Positions 8,242 to 17,793 of a stretch of 64,000 nt of DNA are shown piece by piece. The notes under the pieces are model-generated. The model ran no database searches and was not told where the DNA came from. It worked only from the letters and a program-made list of their open reading frames with translations. The stretch comes from JBDTSW01 sp963782605 (GTDB lineage: Bacteria > Actinomycetota > Thermoleophilia > Solirubrobacterales > 70-9), in NCBI GenBank assembly GCA_963782605.1, contig CAWAKK010000009.1, forward strand, positions 186,001 through 250,000. Direction: 5' to 3'. The stretch's first letter is position 1; every line of letters begins with the position of its first letter. Both the position numbers and the translations under genes were made by a program.

Positions 8242-9201
8242 CTAATCACTGACGGGCTCATCGCCCCCGTCGTCGCCAAGCCCGGCACGCAGGTGCACCA
8301 CGACCCAGCCTCCCCCCACGAGCAGCACCGGCAATACGACTCCAAGCAGGACGAACGCAGGCAAGGTGTTGATGGAGCGCACCATCCAGCCGAAGTTCAT
8401 CCCGAAGAACCCGACAATGAAGGTCAGCGGCAGGAAGACGGTCGCCACAACCGTCAGCCGGTAGATGATTTCGTTCTGCCGCAGGTCGATCAGCTTTGCC
8501 AATGCGTCCCCGGCGGCGTCGATCGCGTCGACGAGGTCCCCGATCTGGCCACGAATGCGCTCGAAGTAGTTCTCGCTGTCGGACTCGAGCCCCTCGATTC
8601 GGCCAATCTCCTCACTGATCCGCTCGAAGACGCCGCGCTGGGGACCGAGCCGACGACGCATCTCCGTCAGCCCCGCGCTGATCCGCCGCAGGGTGGCAGT
8701 ACGCACGCGCACGTCGCGCATCGTCGCCGCGGCCAACGACAACTCCTGGAGCTCCAGCTCAAGCTCGTTGAGCCGGTCGTACGCGGTGGCGACTAAGCCG
8801 TCGAGCACCGCGTAGACCGCGTACTGCTCGCTGCGGCCCTCGGCCACCTTGACGCCGAGCCGCTCGGCGAGCGAAGCTTTTCCCTCATGGATCGTGAGCA
8901 GGAAGTCGCCATGGACAAGGACCCGCACGTCGATCCGCTCATGGTCGCCCTCCTCGCCGAAGCAGGTCATCGCAAAGACAACCTGCTTTCCATCAATGTG
9001 AATCCTGCGCGAAGGCGGCGCATCAGGGTCGGAGTCGAGCAGCCTCGTCAGGGCAGCCTCATCGAGCAACAGGACCTGGCGCAGCGCTTGGCGCTCGATC
9101 GACCCTGCTGTCGCGTCGATCCAGAAGAACCGTCCTGCCTTGCGCAGCTCGGCGGCGCGGCGGCGCTCGCTTGGGCCGAGGCCGGCGATGATCTCGACCA
9201 T
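8242..9201 (-). CDS. corA: CorA-family magnesium/divalent cation transporter
   Basis: The protein has 319 residues, with a long soluble N-terminal domain and two C-terminal transmembrane helices. The first helix ends with the GMN motif (GFFGMNF, residues 267-269) that forms the selectivity filter of CorA channels. The segment NEIIYRLTVVATVFLPLTF is typical of CorA helix 1. The family forms pentamers that admit Mg2+ and sometimes Co2+ or Ni2+. The soluble domain is divergent, and whether it prefers Mg2+ or another ion cannot be read here. A TAGCCT hexamer lies 8 nt before the ATG, so the message is probably leaderless. Confidence 0.88.
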   Translation of the reverse strand: MVEIIAGLGPSERRRAAELRKAGRFFWIDATAGSIERQALRQVLLLDEAALTRLLDSDPDAPPSRRIHIDGKQVVFAMTCFGEEGDHERIDVRVLVHGDFLLTIHEGKASLAERLGVKVAEGRSEQYAVYAVLDGLVATAYDRLNELELELQELSLAAATMRDVRVRTATLRRISAGLTEMRRRLGPQRGVFERISEEIGRIEGLESDSENYFERIRGQIGDLVDAIDAAGDALAKLIDLRQNEIIYRLTVVATVFLPLTFIVGFFGMNFGWMVRSINTLPAFVLLGVVLPVLLVGGGWVVVHLRAGLGDDGGDEPVSD

Positions 9202-9209
9202 CGCAGCCT

Positions 9210-9215
9210 AGGCTA
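9210..9215 (-). promoter_or_regulatory. putative -10 element, corA
   Basis: On the minus strand TAGCCT ends 8 nt before the corA ATG. No ribosome site lies between them, which fits a leaderless transcript. Confidence 0.45.
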
Positions 9216-9256
9216 GGACCGCCTCAGGACGGCATCACGAGCCCTCATCGAATGAG

Positions 9257-10768
<1,512 letters not shown>

Positions 10769-10854
10769 CTAGCTCCTTCCATTTCGCTGCTTCTGGCGCC
10801 TGGGCCGGCGTTTATACGGCACGCATCAGGGGTTCATGAAGGCCTTCGGCGCGC

Positions 10855-10861
10855 TATAAAT
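10855..10861 (+). promoter_or_regulatory. putative -10 element, yczE-like gene
   Basis: TATAAAT stands out in this GC-rich intergenic region and is followed by a roughly 75 nt leader before the GTG at 10944. I see no good -35 box at 16-18 bp. Confidence 0.35.
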
Positions 10862-10881
10862 TGGAAGTGGAGAGGACAGCG

Positions 10882-10936
10882 CAGGTTCCCTTCCGGTTTC
10901 CAAGCACCTCAGCCGCGTCAACCTCCAGGGAACCTG
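10882..10936 (+). promoter_or_regulatory. structured leader: two-tier stem-loop before yczE-like gene
   Basis: CAGGTTCCCT (10882-10891) is the exact reverse complement of AGGGAACCTG (10927-10936). Inside, GGTT (10895-10898) pairs with AACC (10920-10923) across a symmetric 3 by 3 internal loop, leaving a 21 nt apical loop. The whole element sits 7 nt before the start codon and downstream of a TATAAAT hexamer. It looks like a cis-regulatory RNA or a strong operator. It matches no riboswitch class that I recognise. Confidence 0.45.
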
Positions 10937-10943
10937 TGACTCC

Positions 10944-11540
10944 GTGTGGAAGCCGAGCCTCCCTCAGTTCCTGACCCTGATCGGAGGTCTGTGGATCTTC
11001 GGCACCGGCGAGGCGATGATCGTCGAATCCGGCCTGGGCAACACGCCGTGGACGGTCCTCGCCGAGGGGGTGGCGGTCCAGACCCCGCTTACGATTGGCG
11101 TGGCGACGATCGTGATTTCCGTGATCGTCCTACTCTGCTGGATCCCGTTGAAGCAGGCGCTGGGGCTCGGCACCGTGATGAACGCAATCCTCGTTGGCGT
11201 CGCGATTGACGTGATGCTGCCTGTGCTCCCCAGTGCGGACCTGCCCGGAGAGATCGCTTACGTGGCCGGCGGGATCGCCTGCGTCGCGCTGGGGAGTGGC
11301 CTTTATCTGACCATGCGCCTGGGGCCAGGCCCACGCGACGGTCTCATGACCAGTCTCAGCCGACGCACAGGTCGCTCCCTTCGGCTTGTGCGGACGGCAA
11401 TCGAGGTGACCGCTCTCGCCCTGGGCATCCTCCTCGGGGGGACCTTCGGCGCCGGGACGATCGCTTTCGCGTTGTTGATCGGCCCAGCGGTCCAGGCTGC
11501 CGTCCGCACGGTCGACCGTGGTGATCCCCGCCCCGTGTAG
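10944..11540 (+). CDS. YczE/YyaS/YitT-type membrane protein
   Basis: The 198-residue protein has about five transmembrane helices and the YczE pattern. That is an N-terminal helix with FGTGEAMIVESGLGNTPWTV, then a helix pair around VISVIVLLCWIPL, and the loop LTMRLGPGPRDGLMTSLSRR, whose G-P-R-D-G-L-M is highly characteristic. Family members are inner-membrane proteins of unknown transport or regulatory role. The GTG start is supported by the conserved WKPSLPQF opening. A stable stem-loop precedes it and probably controls expression. Confidence 0.78.
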   Translation: MWKPSLPQFLTLIGGLWIFGTGEAMIVESGLGNTPWTVLAEGVAVQTPLTIGVATIVISVIVLLCWIPLKQALGLGTVMNAILVGVAIDVMLPVLPSADLPGEIAYVAGGIACVALGSGLYLTMRLGPGPRDGLMTSLSRRTGRSLRLVRTAIEVTALALGILLGGTFGAGTIAFALLIGPAVQAAVRTVDRGDPRPV

Positions 11541-11594
11541 CGGCTGATCCGCTCTCCTGCTTTGAATCCAGGCGACTCGATTTCCCTGGCGACA

Positions 11595-11607
11595 GTTCAC
11601 CGTGAAC
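11595..11607. promoter_or_regulatory. palindrome upstream of the DivIVA-domain pair (operator candidate)
   Basis: GTTCAC-C-GTGAAC is a perfect 6+1+6 palindrome. A TATGAT hexamer (11630-11635) follows 22 bp later, so the palindrome lies near the -35 region of a likely promoter for the next two genes. Confidence 0.35.
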
Positions 11608-11629
11608 CTGCCCTGCGTCCGGTCGGAGG

Positions 11630-11635
11630 TATGAT
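11630..11635 (+). promoter_or_regulatory. putative -10 element, DivIVA-domain genes
   Basis: TATGAT lies about 70 nt before the TTG start and downstream of the GTTCAC palindrome. No convincing -35 box is visible. Confidence 0.3.
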
Positions 11636-11705
11636 GCCGCGCCTGGCAACCTGGTCCTGGCCGGCGCGGGGGCGGACATGACCGCATGGCTTGAGGAGGC
11701 CGGAG

Positions 11706-12506
11706 TTGGACCAAAACAGCGCCGAAAAGATCCGAAGCGCAACCTTCCCGCTCGTCCGCAAGGGCTATGACCCAGCCGAGGTCGAGAAATTTCTCACGCG
11801 GCTGGCGGACTGGCTTGAGACGGGAGGTGGCGACCAGGCCCGCGCGGACGTCGTCAAGCGGGAGATCGAGCGAGTTGGCGAAAGGACGGCCGCAGTTCTC
11901 GCGATGGCCGAGGACACCGCCCAGCAGCTGCGCGGCGACGCTGAGCGGGAGGCCGACGAAATGGTCGGCGAAGCCCAAACCGTTGCGAGCCGGACCCGCG
12001 ATGAGGCGGACGGCTACGCGCAGAAGGTCCGTGGCGATGCGGACGCTTACTCGGAGAAGTCGGTGGGGGACGCAGACACCTACGCTGCGGAGACGCGGGG
12101 CGCCGCCGACACATACGCGAAGACCACGCGGTCGGCAGCTGACGTGGACGCGGGGCGCAAGCAGACCGTCGCGGAGACTCGTGCGGCGGAGCTGATCGAG
12201 GCGGCCGAGGCGAAGGCGAAGCGGATCGTGAACGACGGAGTGAGGCGTCGCCGAGAGATCGAGGCGGTGATCGCGGACCTCGTCGGTCGCCGGAACGCCG
12301 TGATCACCGACGCGAACAGCCTCTCCCAGGGGCTCCGGGCGGCGGCCGCAGCTCACACCCCCAAGGACGGCTCCGATCCGTTCGCCCAACCACGCGAGCT
12401 CGACCCGGTGGAGCGCGGCGAAGGGGAACCGAACGATGAGGCCGCTGCGGCAGCCGGCCGTCCCACCTCCGAGAAGCCGGCCAAGCCGCAGCAGGTCGGG
12501 GCCTGA
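11706..12506 (+). CDS. DivIVA-domain coiled-coil protein (long copy)
   Basis: A 266-residue protein. Residues 5-30 (EKIRSATFPLVRKGYDPAEV) are a DivIVA N-terminal motif, the part that binds curved membrane in DivIVA/Wag31. A long Ala/Glu/Arg coiled coil follows with repeats of about eleven residues (GDADAYSEKS, GDADTYAAET, GAADTYAKTT), then a disordered acidic tail. It probably forms filaments at poles or septa. The TTG at 11706 is preferred because AGGAGG lies 6 nt upstream; an earlier in-frame TTG contains that ribosome site. It forms a tandem with the next, shorter DivIVA-domain gene. It is too divergent to call Wag31 itself. Confidence 0.72.
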   Translation: MDQNSAEKIRSATFPLVRKGYDPAEVEKFLTRLADWLETGGGDQARADVVKREIERVGERTAAVLAMAEDTAQQLRGDAEREADEMVGEAQTVASRTRDEADGYAQKVRGDADAYSEKSVGDADTYAAETRGAADTYAKTTRSAADVDAGRKQTVAETRAAELIEAAEAKAKRIVNDGVRRRREIEAVIADLVGRRNAVITDANSLSQGLRAAAAAHTPKDGSDPFAQPRELDPVERGEGEPNDEAAAAAGRPTSEKPAKPQQVGA

Positions 12507-12520
12507 GGACTGGCGAGCCC

Positions 12521-12910
12521 GTGGACCGGCTCACTGTGGATCGAATTCGCAGGGTGAGCTTCCCGGTCGTCCGGCGTGGCTACAGCAAACGGGCGGTCGA
12601 TCAGTTCCACGATCGGCTTGCGCAGTGGCTCGAGACCGGACAGGGCGATCCGGCGCGGGCCGACCTGGTGAGGCAGCAGCTCATGCGGGTGGGCCGCCAG
12701 ACGGCGGCGATCCTCGCTGAGGCCGAGGCCGCGGCGGAGCGTGTGCGCGTGGAAGCGGAGCAGGAGGCTGCGGCGATCATCAGGCGGGCGCGCCAGGAAG
12801 CTGGGCGGATTCAGCCTTTGTCACCGGAGGACGCGCCAGGCAGTGCCGCGGGTGCGCAACGTGAACGCGGGCGCTCGGCGCCCGCCGTGTTCGATCACGG
12901 CGTGCGCTAG
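12521..12910 (+). CDS. short DivIVA-domain protein, paralogue of the preceding gene
   Basis: The 129-residue protein begins with RIRRVSFPVVRRGYSKRAVD, aligning closely with the opening of the longer protein upstream. It shares the W-L-E-T-G-x-G-D segment and Q-T-A-A-I-L-A-E-A-E. Its coiled coil is only about 45 residues long and the tail is disordered. It starts with GTG 14 bp after its neighbour, so the two are cotranscribed. A short and a long paralogue could co-assemble at the membrane. The partner and site of action are inferred. Confidence 0.68.
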   Translation: MDRLTVDRIRRVSFPVVRRGYSKRAVDQFHDRLAQWLETGQGDPARADLVRQQLMRVGRQTAAILAEAEAAAERVRVEAEQEAAAIIRRARQEAGRIQPLSPEDAPGSAAGAQRERGRSAPAVFDHGVR

Positions 12911-12985
12911 CTGCGAGCAACAGCCCTTCACGAGCCGGGCGGAGCCGATTTCAGTCGATGGGGCGGAAGCTGCGAGGATCGCGTC

Positions 12986-13459
12986 ATGAGGAAAGTGCGA
13001 GCCGCGACGTCCAGGGACGTGTCGGCCTGCATGGAGATCGTGAGCCGACTCCCCGATCACTTCACTTCTGACGTTCCGAGGAAGGTGGAAGCCGATCTTC
13101 GAGACCACGACGGGTGGGTCATTACCGAGGCGGATGCGGTCGTCGCCTTCGCTGTCGCAGAGCGCCGGTCGGACCGTGCCGCTGAGATCCTCTGGATCGC
13201 CGTCGAGGCTGACCGACGGGGTGACGGGATCGGGACCCTTCTCGTCGACCGGCTGATCGGGGAGCTCGCCAGCGACGGGATCCGGGTCATCGAGACCAAG
13301 TCGCTCGACCGCAGTGCTGACTATGAGCCCTACGTGGCCACTCGAGCTTTCTGGGAGCACTCTGGTTTCATCCAGATCGACACCATTGATCCGCTGCCGG
13401 GCTGGGAAGCCGGAAATCCCGCGGCGATCTATGTCGCAGCGATCGGAAGCACGCGGTGA
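12986..13459 (+). CDS. GNAT family N-acetyltransferase
   Basis: This 157-residue protein has a full GNAT fold. The acetyl-CoA-binding loop reads AVEADRRGDGIGTLL (R-x-x-G-x-G/A), preceded by the strand EILWIAVEA and followed by VIETKSLDRSADY and an F-W-E-H-S-G-F segment typical of motif B. It transfers acetyl from acetyl-CoA to an amine. The stop codon overlaps the GTG of the next VOC gene as GTGA, so the two are translationally coupled. No substrate can be inferred. Confidence 0.82.
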   Translation: MRKVRAATSRDVSACMEIVSRLPDHFTSDVPRKVEADLRDHDGWVITEADAVVAFAVAERRSDRAAEILWIAVEADRRGDGIGTLLVDRLIGELASDGIRVIETKSLDRSADYEPYVATRAFWEHSGFIQIDTIDPLPGWEAGNPAAIYVAAIGSTR

Positions 13460-13818
13460 TCAGCGGCGTCCACGCGATCATTTTCAGCCGGGACGCGGAA
13501 GCGGATCGAGCATTCCTCAGCGACGTCCTCGATCTCCGCTCGGTCGATGCTGGCGGCGGCTGGCTGATCTTCGCCCTGCCACCCGCCGAACTCGCGGTCC
13601 ATCCGACCGACGAGGATGGGGGCCATGAGCTCTACCTGATGTGCGATGACGTTCATGCGACGGTCGCCGAGCTGAGGCGCAAGGGGGTCGAGCTCATTCG
13701 AGAGATCAGCGACGAAGGCTTCGGACTCGTGACCGCGCTTCGCCTGCCCGGCGGCAGCGAGCTCGCCCTCTACGAGCCGCGGCATGCGAGCCCGCTCTCA
13801 TTGGGAGGCTCAGGGTGA
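13456..13818 (+). CDS. VOC (glyoxalase/bleomycin resistance) family protein
   Basis: At 120 residues this is one vicinal-oxygen-chelate module pair. It opens with ISGVHAIIFSRDAEADRAFL, contains the metal-ligand-like His and Glu in ELAVHPTDED and ELYLMCDDV, and closes with LRLPGGSELALYEPRH. VOC proteins bind a metal and act as lyases, dioxygenases or drug-binding proteins. Coupling to the upstream GNAT gene suggests joint action, perhaps detoxification, but the ligand is unknown. Its stop lies in one arm of a hairpin shared with the convergent gene. Confidence 0.8.
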   Translation: MISGVHAIIFSRDAEADRAFLSDVLDLRSVDAGGGWLIFALPPAELAVHPTDEDGGHELYLMCDDVHATVAELRRKGVELIREISDEGFGLVTALRLPGGSELALYEPRHASPLSLGGSG

Positions 13819-13838
13819 GGCCCGGCTTTGCAGCCTCA
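13816..13838. terminator. inverted repeat joining two convergent stop codons
   Basis: TGAGGC (13816-13821) and GCCTCA (13833-13838) are a perfect 6 bp inverted repeat with an 11 nt loop. Each arm contains the TGA stop of one convergent gene. There is no T run, so it may be a weak bidirectional terminator or a 3'-end stabiliser. Confidence 0.35.
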
Positions 13839-14666
13839 GATCTTGCGATAGCGGGCGTCGGCGAACGAGTAGAGGCCGAAGCCGATGAGGCCTGCTGCCA
13901 CGACTCCGAGCAGGATCTGACCGTAGGAGGCTTGGGCGAGCTTTGAGAGCGCGCCGTCGAGCGTGATCGCTGCGTCGGGGTTGTAGTCGATCGCGGCCTT
14001 CACCAGGAAGTAGCCGATCAGCACGAAGACCACCATTCGCGCCAGGTGACCAAAGATTCCGAGTCTGGTGAACGTCTTTTCGACGTGTGGGCTCATCTCC
14101 TCGGTCTTGGACTTCTCGAGGAACTTCTTGCTCAATCCCTTGTAGCCCTGGTCGAGACCCTCACCGATGACAAGCGCCCCCGCGATTCCGACGATCCAGA
14201 CTCCCGCGGTCCAACTGAGCACATCGCTCGTGGGCTGCGAGGCGCCATCCGAGCCGCTGCCCGAGCCGACCAGGATCTCGACGGCCGCTATACAGAGCAA
14301 CGCGTAGCCGATGCCGCTGACGACGCCACCGATGCGATCGAAGGTGCTGTCGTCGCTCTCAGGGCCGTGACCGACGGCGGCGCGTACGAGCCGCCAAGTC
14401 GAATAGCCGGCGAGCCCGATCGCCGTCGCGATCAAGAGCCACATGCCAAATGGCTGTTGGGCGATCTCGGACAGAGCCCCCTCTTGGCTCGTGGTGCTGC
14501 CACCGGCGGCGCCAACCGCCACCTGTAGCGCAAGGACCCCGATGAGCCCGTAGATGAAGCCGCGTGCCACGAGACCGGAGCGCGCGAACCATTCGAACCC
14601 ACGTGTTTGCGAGACCGCCTCACCCTGTTCCTGTGCCCTGCGCACTGGCCGCGGCGCTTCGCTCAT
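13836..14666 (-). CDS. DUF1206 family membrane protein
   Basis: A 276-residue protein with six transmembrane helices arranged as three helix pairs, the DUF1206 pattern. Each pair opens with an R-x-G-x-x-A-R-x-x-x-x/Y-G-x-I-G motif, for example ARSGLVARGFIYGLIG, then TFDRIGGVVSGIGYA, and TRLGIFGHLARMVVFVLIG. Function is unknown; it is an inner-membrane protein common in actinobacteria. The ATG at 14666 has AGGAAG just upstream and is preferred to a GTG 15 bp earlier. It follows a PAP2 phosphatase gene on the same strand by 19 bp, likely one operon. Confidence 0.8.
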   Translation of the reverse strand: MSEAPRPVRRAQEQGEAVSQTRGFEWFARSGLVARGFIYGLIGVLALQVAVGAAGGSTTSQEGALSEIAQQPFGMWLLIATAIGLAGYSTWRLVRAAVGHGPESDDSTFDRIGGVVSGIGYALLCIAAVEILVGSGSGSDGASQPTSDVLSWTAGVWIVGIAGALVIGEGLDQGYKGLSKKFLEKSKTEEMSPHVEKTFTRLGIFGHLARMVVFVLIGYFLVKAAIDYNPDAAITLDGALSKLAQASYGQILLGVVAAGLIGFGLYSFADARYRKI

Positions 14667-14685
14667 GTCTTCCTGTGGCACATGA

Positions 14686-15387
14686 TCAGTACTTGCTCCG
14701 GATCACCTCGGCCGCACCGGCGGCGCGGCAGGCGAACAGCACAATAGTGATGGCCCCGAGGCCCACCAGCACTCCGCCGGCGGTGTCGAGTGGATGATGC
14801 ATGCCGCGATAGATACGCGACATCGCGACGAAGGCGGGAACCAGGACCGCCACCGCCCACGCGAGCCAGCGCACGCGCCGGTCGGTGATCCTGGACGTCA
14901 GCAGGAGGACGAGACCGGCATATACCGCTACCGAGGCGGCCGTATGACCCGACGGATAGCTGGCGTCAACCGGGAGGTTCTCGAGCCGATGGACGTCGGG
15001 GCGTAGCCTGGGTTGGGCGAGGCTCGTGACCCGGTAGAGGCCGGATTCCACGAGCGGTACGAACGCCGCGAACGCAGCGATGAGCCACTGCCGGCGAAAG
15101 GCGAAGACGATCGCGACCAGGGCGGCCAGGACACTGAGGACGATCGACCCCACAGTCGAGCCGACCTCGGAAGCATCGGTCAGCGAGCCGGTCCTCTCGG
15201 CTACCACCGAGGTCACGAAGCCCTCGTCGGCAGAGGCGATCGCGCCGTTTCGAATCAGCACGTCCGTAACCAGCAGCCCGAGCCCGATCGAGAGCGTGGC
15301 GACTACGACGAAGCCCAAGACCAGCGCCGCGGCAAAGACGATGGCGGGGTGCCGACCGTCGAATCGCTCAGCGAATCGCTCGGCCAC
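14686..15387 (-). CDS. PAP2-superfamily phosphatase (copy 2)
   Basis: This 233-residue membrane protein has the PAP2 signature set: RLRPDVHRLEN, ASYPSGHTAAS, and MSRIYRGMHHPLDTAGG. The conserved Arg, His, Arg and His of the active site are present, flanked by five or six hydrophobic helices. It dephosphorylates a lipid phosphate or pyrophosphate at the membrane. The frame stays open well upstream, but that part overlaps the DHFR-like gene and is non-coding in character. The GTG at 15387 fits the start of the conserved region. Its neighbours include a second diacylglycerol-kinase-family gene 0.8 kb away, mirroring the first kinase/PAP2 pair. Confidence 0.82.
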   Translation of the reverse strand: MAERFAERFDGRHPAIVFAAALVLGFVVVATLSIGLGLLVTDVLIRNGAIASADEGFVTSVVAERTGSLTDASEVGSTVGSIVLSVLAALVAIVFAFRRQWLIAAFAAFVPLVESGLYRVTSLAQPRLRPDVHRLENLPVDASYPSGHTAASVAVYAGLVLLLTSRITDRRVRWLAWAVAVLVPAFVAMSRIYRGMHHPLDTAGGVLVGLGAITIVLFACRAAGAAEVIRSKY

Positions 15388-15488
15388 GTGACCCGGTCGA
15401 GGGCAGAGAATCGGGATCGCTTGGCGTTCTCGATCGTCACTCCGGCGCCGTGGCGGAGCGTTCCTCTCTGCGGTTTCCGAGCTTGCTG

Positions 15489-16058
15489 TCAGCTGGTGGC
15501 CGGCGTGTAGATCATGAGCGCGACCCCCGAGTCGTAGCTCTTGACGTCGCTCAGCTTGAGCTTTTTCATGTCGCCGGGGTCCGGGAACATCCGCAGGCCG
15601 TCGGCGACCAGCACGGGGTGGACCATCGCGCGGTACTCGTCCACCAGATCCGCCTCGGCGAGAGCATGGACCAGCTGGGCGCTGCCGTTGATGAGGATCG
15701 GGCCATCGTTCGCCTCCTTCAGCCTCGCGACCTCCTCGACGGCGTCGCCGGAAAGCACCGTCGTGTTGTCCCATTCGGGGTTCGTCAGCGTTGAGGAGAC
15801 GACGTACTTCGGCATCGAGTTCATCTTGTCGGCGAACGGGCCCTCCCGCTCGGGCCAGGCGGCCGCGAACCCGTCGTAGGTCTTGCGCCCCAAGAGCAAC
15901 GACTCTGCCTCCTGGATCTCCTCGCTCTTGTACGCGAAGTGGTCCTCGCCATAGGTCGACTCGAACGTCCAACCCGCGTGGGGGTGCGTCGGCTCCCCGC
16001 CCGGCGCTTCCATGATGCCGTTGAGGCTCACGAACTCGGACACGATCAGCTTGCTCAT
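15489..16058 (-). CDS. dihydrofolate-reductase-like protein (RibD C-terminal/YwjB type)
   Basis: The protein has 189 residues and the fold shared by DHFR and the RibD reductase domain. It starts KLIVSEFVSLNGIMEAPGG and carries LLLGRKTYDGFAAAWP (G-R-x-T-Y) and GPILINGSAQLVHAL for NADPH binding. These YwjB/YyaP-like proteins are NADPH-dependent reductases of unknown substrate and are rarely the housekeeping FolA. The ATG has a strong GGAGGAG ribosome site. It is divergent from the second diacylglycerol-kinase-family gene. Confidence 0.85.
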   Translation of the reverse strand: MSKLIVSEFVSLNGIMEAPGGEPTHPHAGWTFESTYGEDHFAYKSEEIQEAESLLLGRKTYDGFAAAWPEREGPFADKMNSMPKYVVSSTLTNPEWDNTTVLSGDAVEEVARLKEANDGPILINGSAQLVHALAEADLVDEYRAMVHPVLVADGLRMFPDPGDMKKLKLSDVKSYDSGVALMIYTPATS

Positions 16059-16099
16059 CTCGATTCTCCTCCGCTCATATTCGCGCTTCGTCTGGATGG

Positions 16100-16117
16100 A
16101 CCGCGGCGCCCCGCGGT
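16100..16117. promoter_or_regulatory. 7 bp perfect inverted repeat in a divergent intergenic region
   Basis: ACCGCGG-CGCC-CCGCGGT forms a compact hairpin or operator between the divergent DHFR-like and kinase genes. Its position, 42 bp and 75 bp from the two starts, suits a shared regulator site. Confidence 0.35.
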
Positions 16118-16191
16118 TCTCATCGCCTTACCCGGTTCATCCTCTCTGGACGATGTATGTGCTCCGGGCAGGCTTAAGTTACGGGTCGTAG

Positions 16192-17499
16192 ATGCATAGG
16201 CGAATTGCTGCACTCAGCGCCCTCGTGCTCGGCGTGGCGGCCCTGGTACTCGCCCTTGTCGTTGCGGTGCAGGAATTCCCGCAGGGCCTGATCGTCCTCG
16301 GACTGGTGTGCATCGCGGGACTTTCGGGCTGGCATGGACTGTTGCGCCGCGGCGTCGTCCGCGTCGCAGGCCTCTCCGTGGCGGCGATCGCGCTCGCCGT
16401 GGCGATCCTGTTGGTTGTGGACGAGCGCGCGGTCGAGATCGCGATTATCGTTGGCGCACTCGTGGCCGCCAGCGCGTGCGCGCGAACGGCCGTGAGCGGG
16501 AGCCCGCATCTTCGGTCCGTATCGCGCCCGCAACACCCCGTCCTGATCTTCAATCCGCGATCCGGGGGTGGCAAGGCGGAGCAGTTCTCGCTGGCCGCTG
16601 AGGCCCGGGCGCGAGGCATCGAGCCGATCGAGCTCGTTCCCGGCGAGGATTTGGAGGCGATCGTCCGGGATGCGATCGCCCGGGACGCCGACGCTGTCGC
16701 GATGGCCGGCGGCGACGGCTCGCAGGCGATCGTCGCCGCCATCGCCGCGGAACTCGACCTTCCGTACGCATGTGTGCCGGCGGGAACGCGAAATCACTTT
16801 GCCCTCGACCTCGGTGTCGACCGCGACGACGTAGTCGGCGCCCTCGACGCTTTCGTTGACGGTCGCGAGCGCCGGGTGGACCTTGCGGAGGTGAATGGGC
16901 GCGTGTTCGTCAACAACGTCTCGTTGGGTCTCTACGCGGAGGCGGTTCAGCGGGCGGGCTACCGGGACGCGAAGCTCCGCACCCTGATCGACACCATGCC
17001 CGACACCCTCGGCCCCGAGGGCGCGGGGCTCGATCTGCGCTGGAGGGGGCCGGGTGGGCACGAGCATCGCTCCGGCGCCGCGATCCTGGTCTCAAACAAT
17101 CGCTACCGGCTGGGACGGGCGGTCGGATCCGGGACCCGACCCACGATCGAAGATGGGCTCCTCGGAATCGCCATCACCGGGGCACCCGCGGGCCGCGGCC
17201 AGGGCGGGCGCCTGCCCCAACGACCGGTCCGCGAGTGGAGCGCTCCGACGTTCGAAGTCAACGCTGACCACGTCGTGCCCGCCGGAATCGACGGTGAGGC
17301 GGTGCGCCTCGACCCACCCCTGCGATTCCGCATCCAGCCGGGGGTGCTGCGGGTGCGTATCGCCCCAGGGCACCCCGGGGCCTCACCCTCGGCGCTCCTG
17401 CCCGAAGGGACCGTCGACAGCGTTCGCCTGCTCGCGCGCATCGCGGCCGGCCGCGGGCCCCGAGGCCGACCGCAGCAAGATAGGCCCAAAGCACGTTGA
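16192..17499 (+). CDS. diacylglycerol kinase family protein with N-terminal membrane domain (copy 2)
   Basis: A 435-residue paralogue of the kinase at 3050-4372, alike along its full length. About four transmembrane helices come first, then LIFNPRSGGGKAEQFSL, AMAGGDGSQAIVAAI, and PAGTRNHFALDLGVDRDD, followed by the same VNGRVFVNNVSLG segment. It should phosphorylate a lipid such as diacylglycerol using ATP. The ATG is not preceded by a ribosome site; TAAGTT ends 11 nt before it. It is followed after 24 bp by an amphi-Trp gene. The specific lipid is unknown. Confidence 0.82.
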   Translation: MHRRIAALSALVLGVAALVLALVVAVQEFPQGLIVLGLVCIAGLSGWHGLLRRGVVRVAGLSVAAIALAVAILLVVDERAVEIAIIVGALVAASACARTAVSGSPHLRSVSRPQHPVLIFNPRSGGGKAEQFSLAAEARARGIEPIELVPGEDLEAIVRDAIARDADAVAMAGGDGSQAIVAAIAAELDLPYACVPAGTRNHFALDLGVDRDDVVGALDAFVDGRERRVDLAEVNGRVFVNNVSLGLYAEAVQRAGYRDAKLRTLIDTMPDTLGPEGAGLDLRWRGPGGHEHRSGAAILVSNNRYRLGRAVGSGTRPTIEDGLLGIAITGAPAGRGQGGRLPQRPVREWSAPTFEVNADHVVPAGIDGEAVRLDPPLRFRIQPGVLRVRIAPGHPGASPSALLPEGTVDSVRLLARIAAGRGPRGRPQQDRPKAR

Positions 17500-17523
17500 C
17501 CAACCACCAATGAAGGAGGCCCG

Positions 17524-17742
17524 ATGGAAATCATCGAGATCGAGCAGAAGGAAACCCTGGGTCGGGAGGAAGCCGCCGCGAAGCTGCACACACTCGCCGA
17601 TATGCTGGCGCGATCGAACGCGCTCGAGTTCGAGCGCGGAGGCGTGCGCTTCAAAGTGCATGTTGCGGACGAGGTCGAGCTGAAGCTGGAGCTCGAGGTG
17701 GAAACCGACGAGCGCGAGCTCGAGATCGAGCTGAAGTGGTGA
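17524..17742 (+). CDS. amphi-Trp domain protein
   Basis: This 72-residue protein begins MEIIEIEQKETLGREEAA and ends with ELEIELKW. It alternates charged and hydrophobic residues in its second half, with an invariant terminal Trp, the amphi-Trp domain pattern. Such small cytosolic proteins have no defined role and are found beside diverse genes. AAGGAGG lies 7 nt before the ATG, so it is well translated. Its position 24 bp behind a lipid kinase gene suggests cotranscription. Confidence 0.75.
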   Translation: MEIIEIEQKETLGREEAAAKLHTLADMLARSNALEFERGGVRFKVHVADEVELKLELEVETDERELEIELKW

Positions 17743-17793
17743 TTCCGGCTCGCTCGGGTCCAGCGATCAGGATCTGACGACGGTGCCGTCAGC

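Noticed and set aside
15388..15972. N-terminal extension of the second PAP2 gene
   Set aside because: The open frame continues upstream, but it overlaps the well-supported DHFR-like gene and has no homology; the start was set at GTG 15387.
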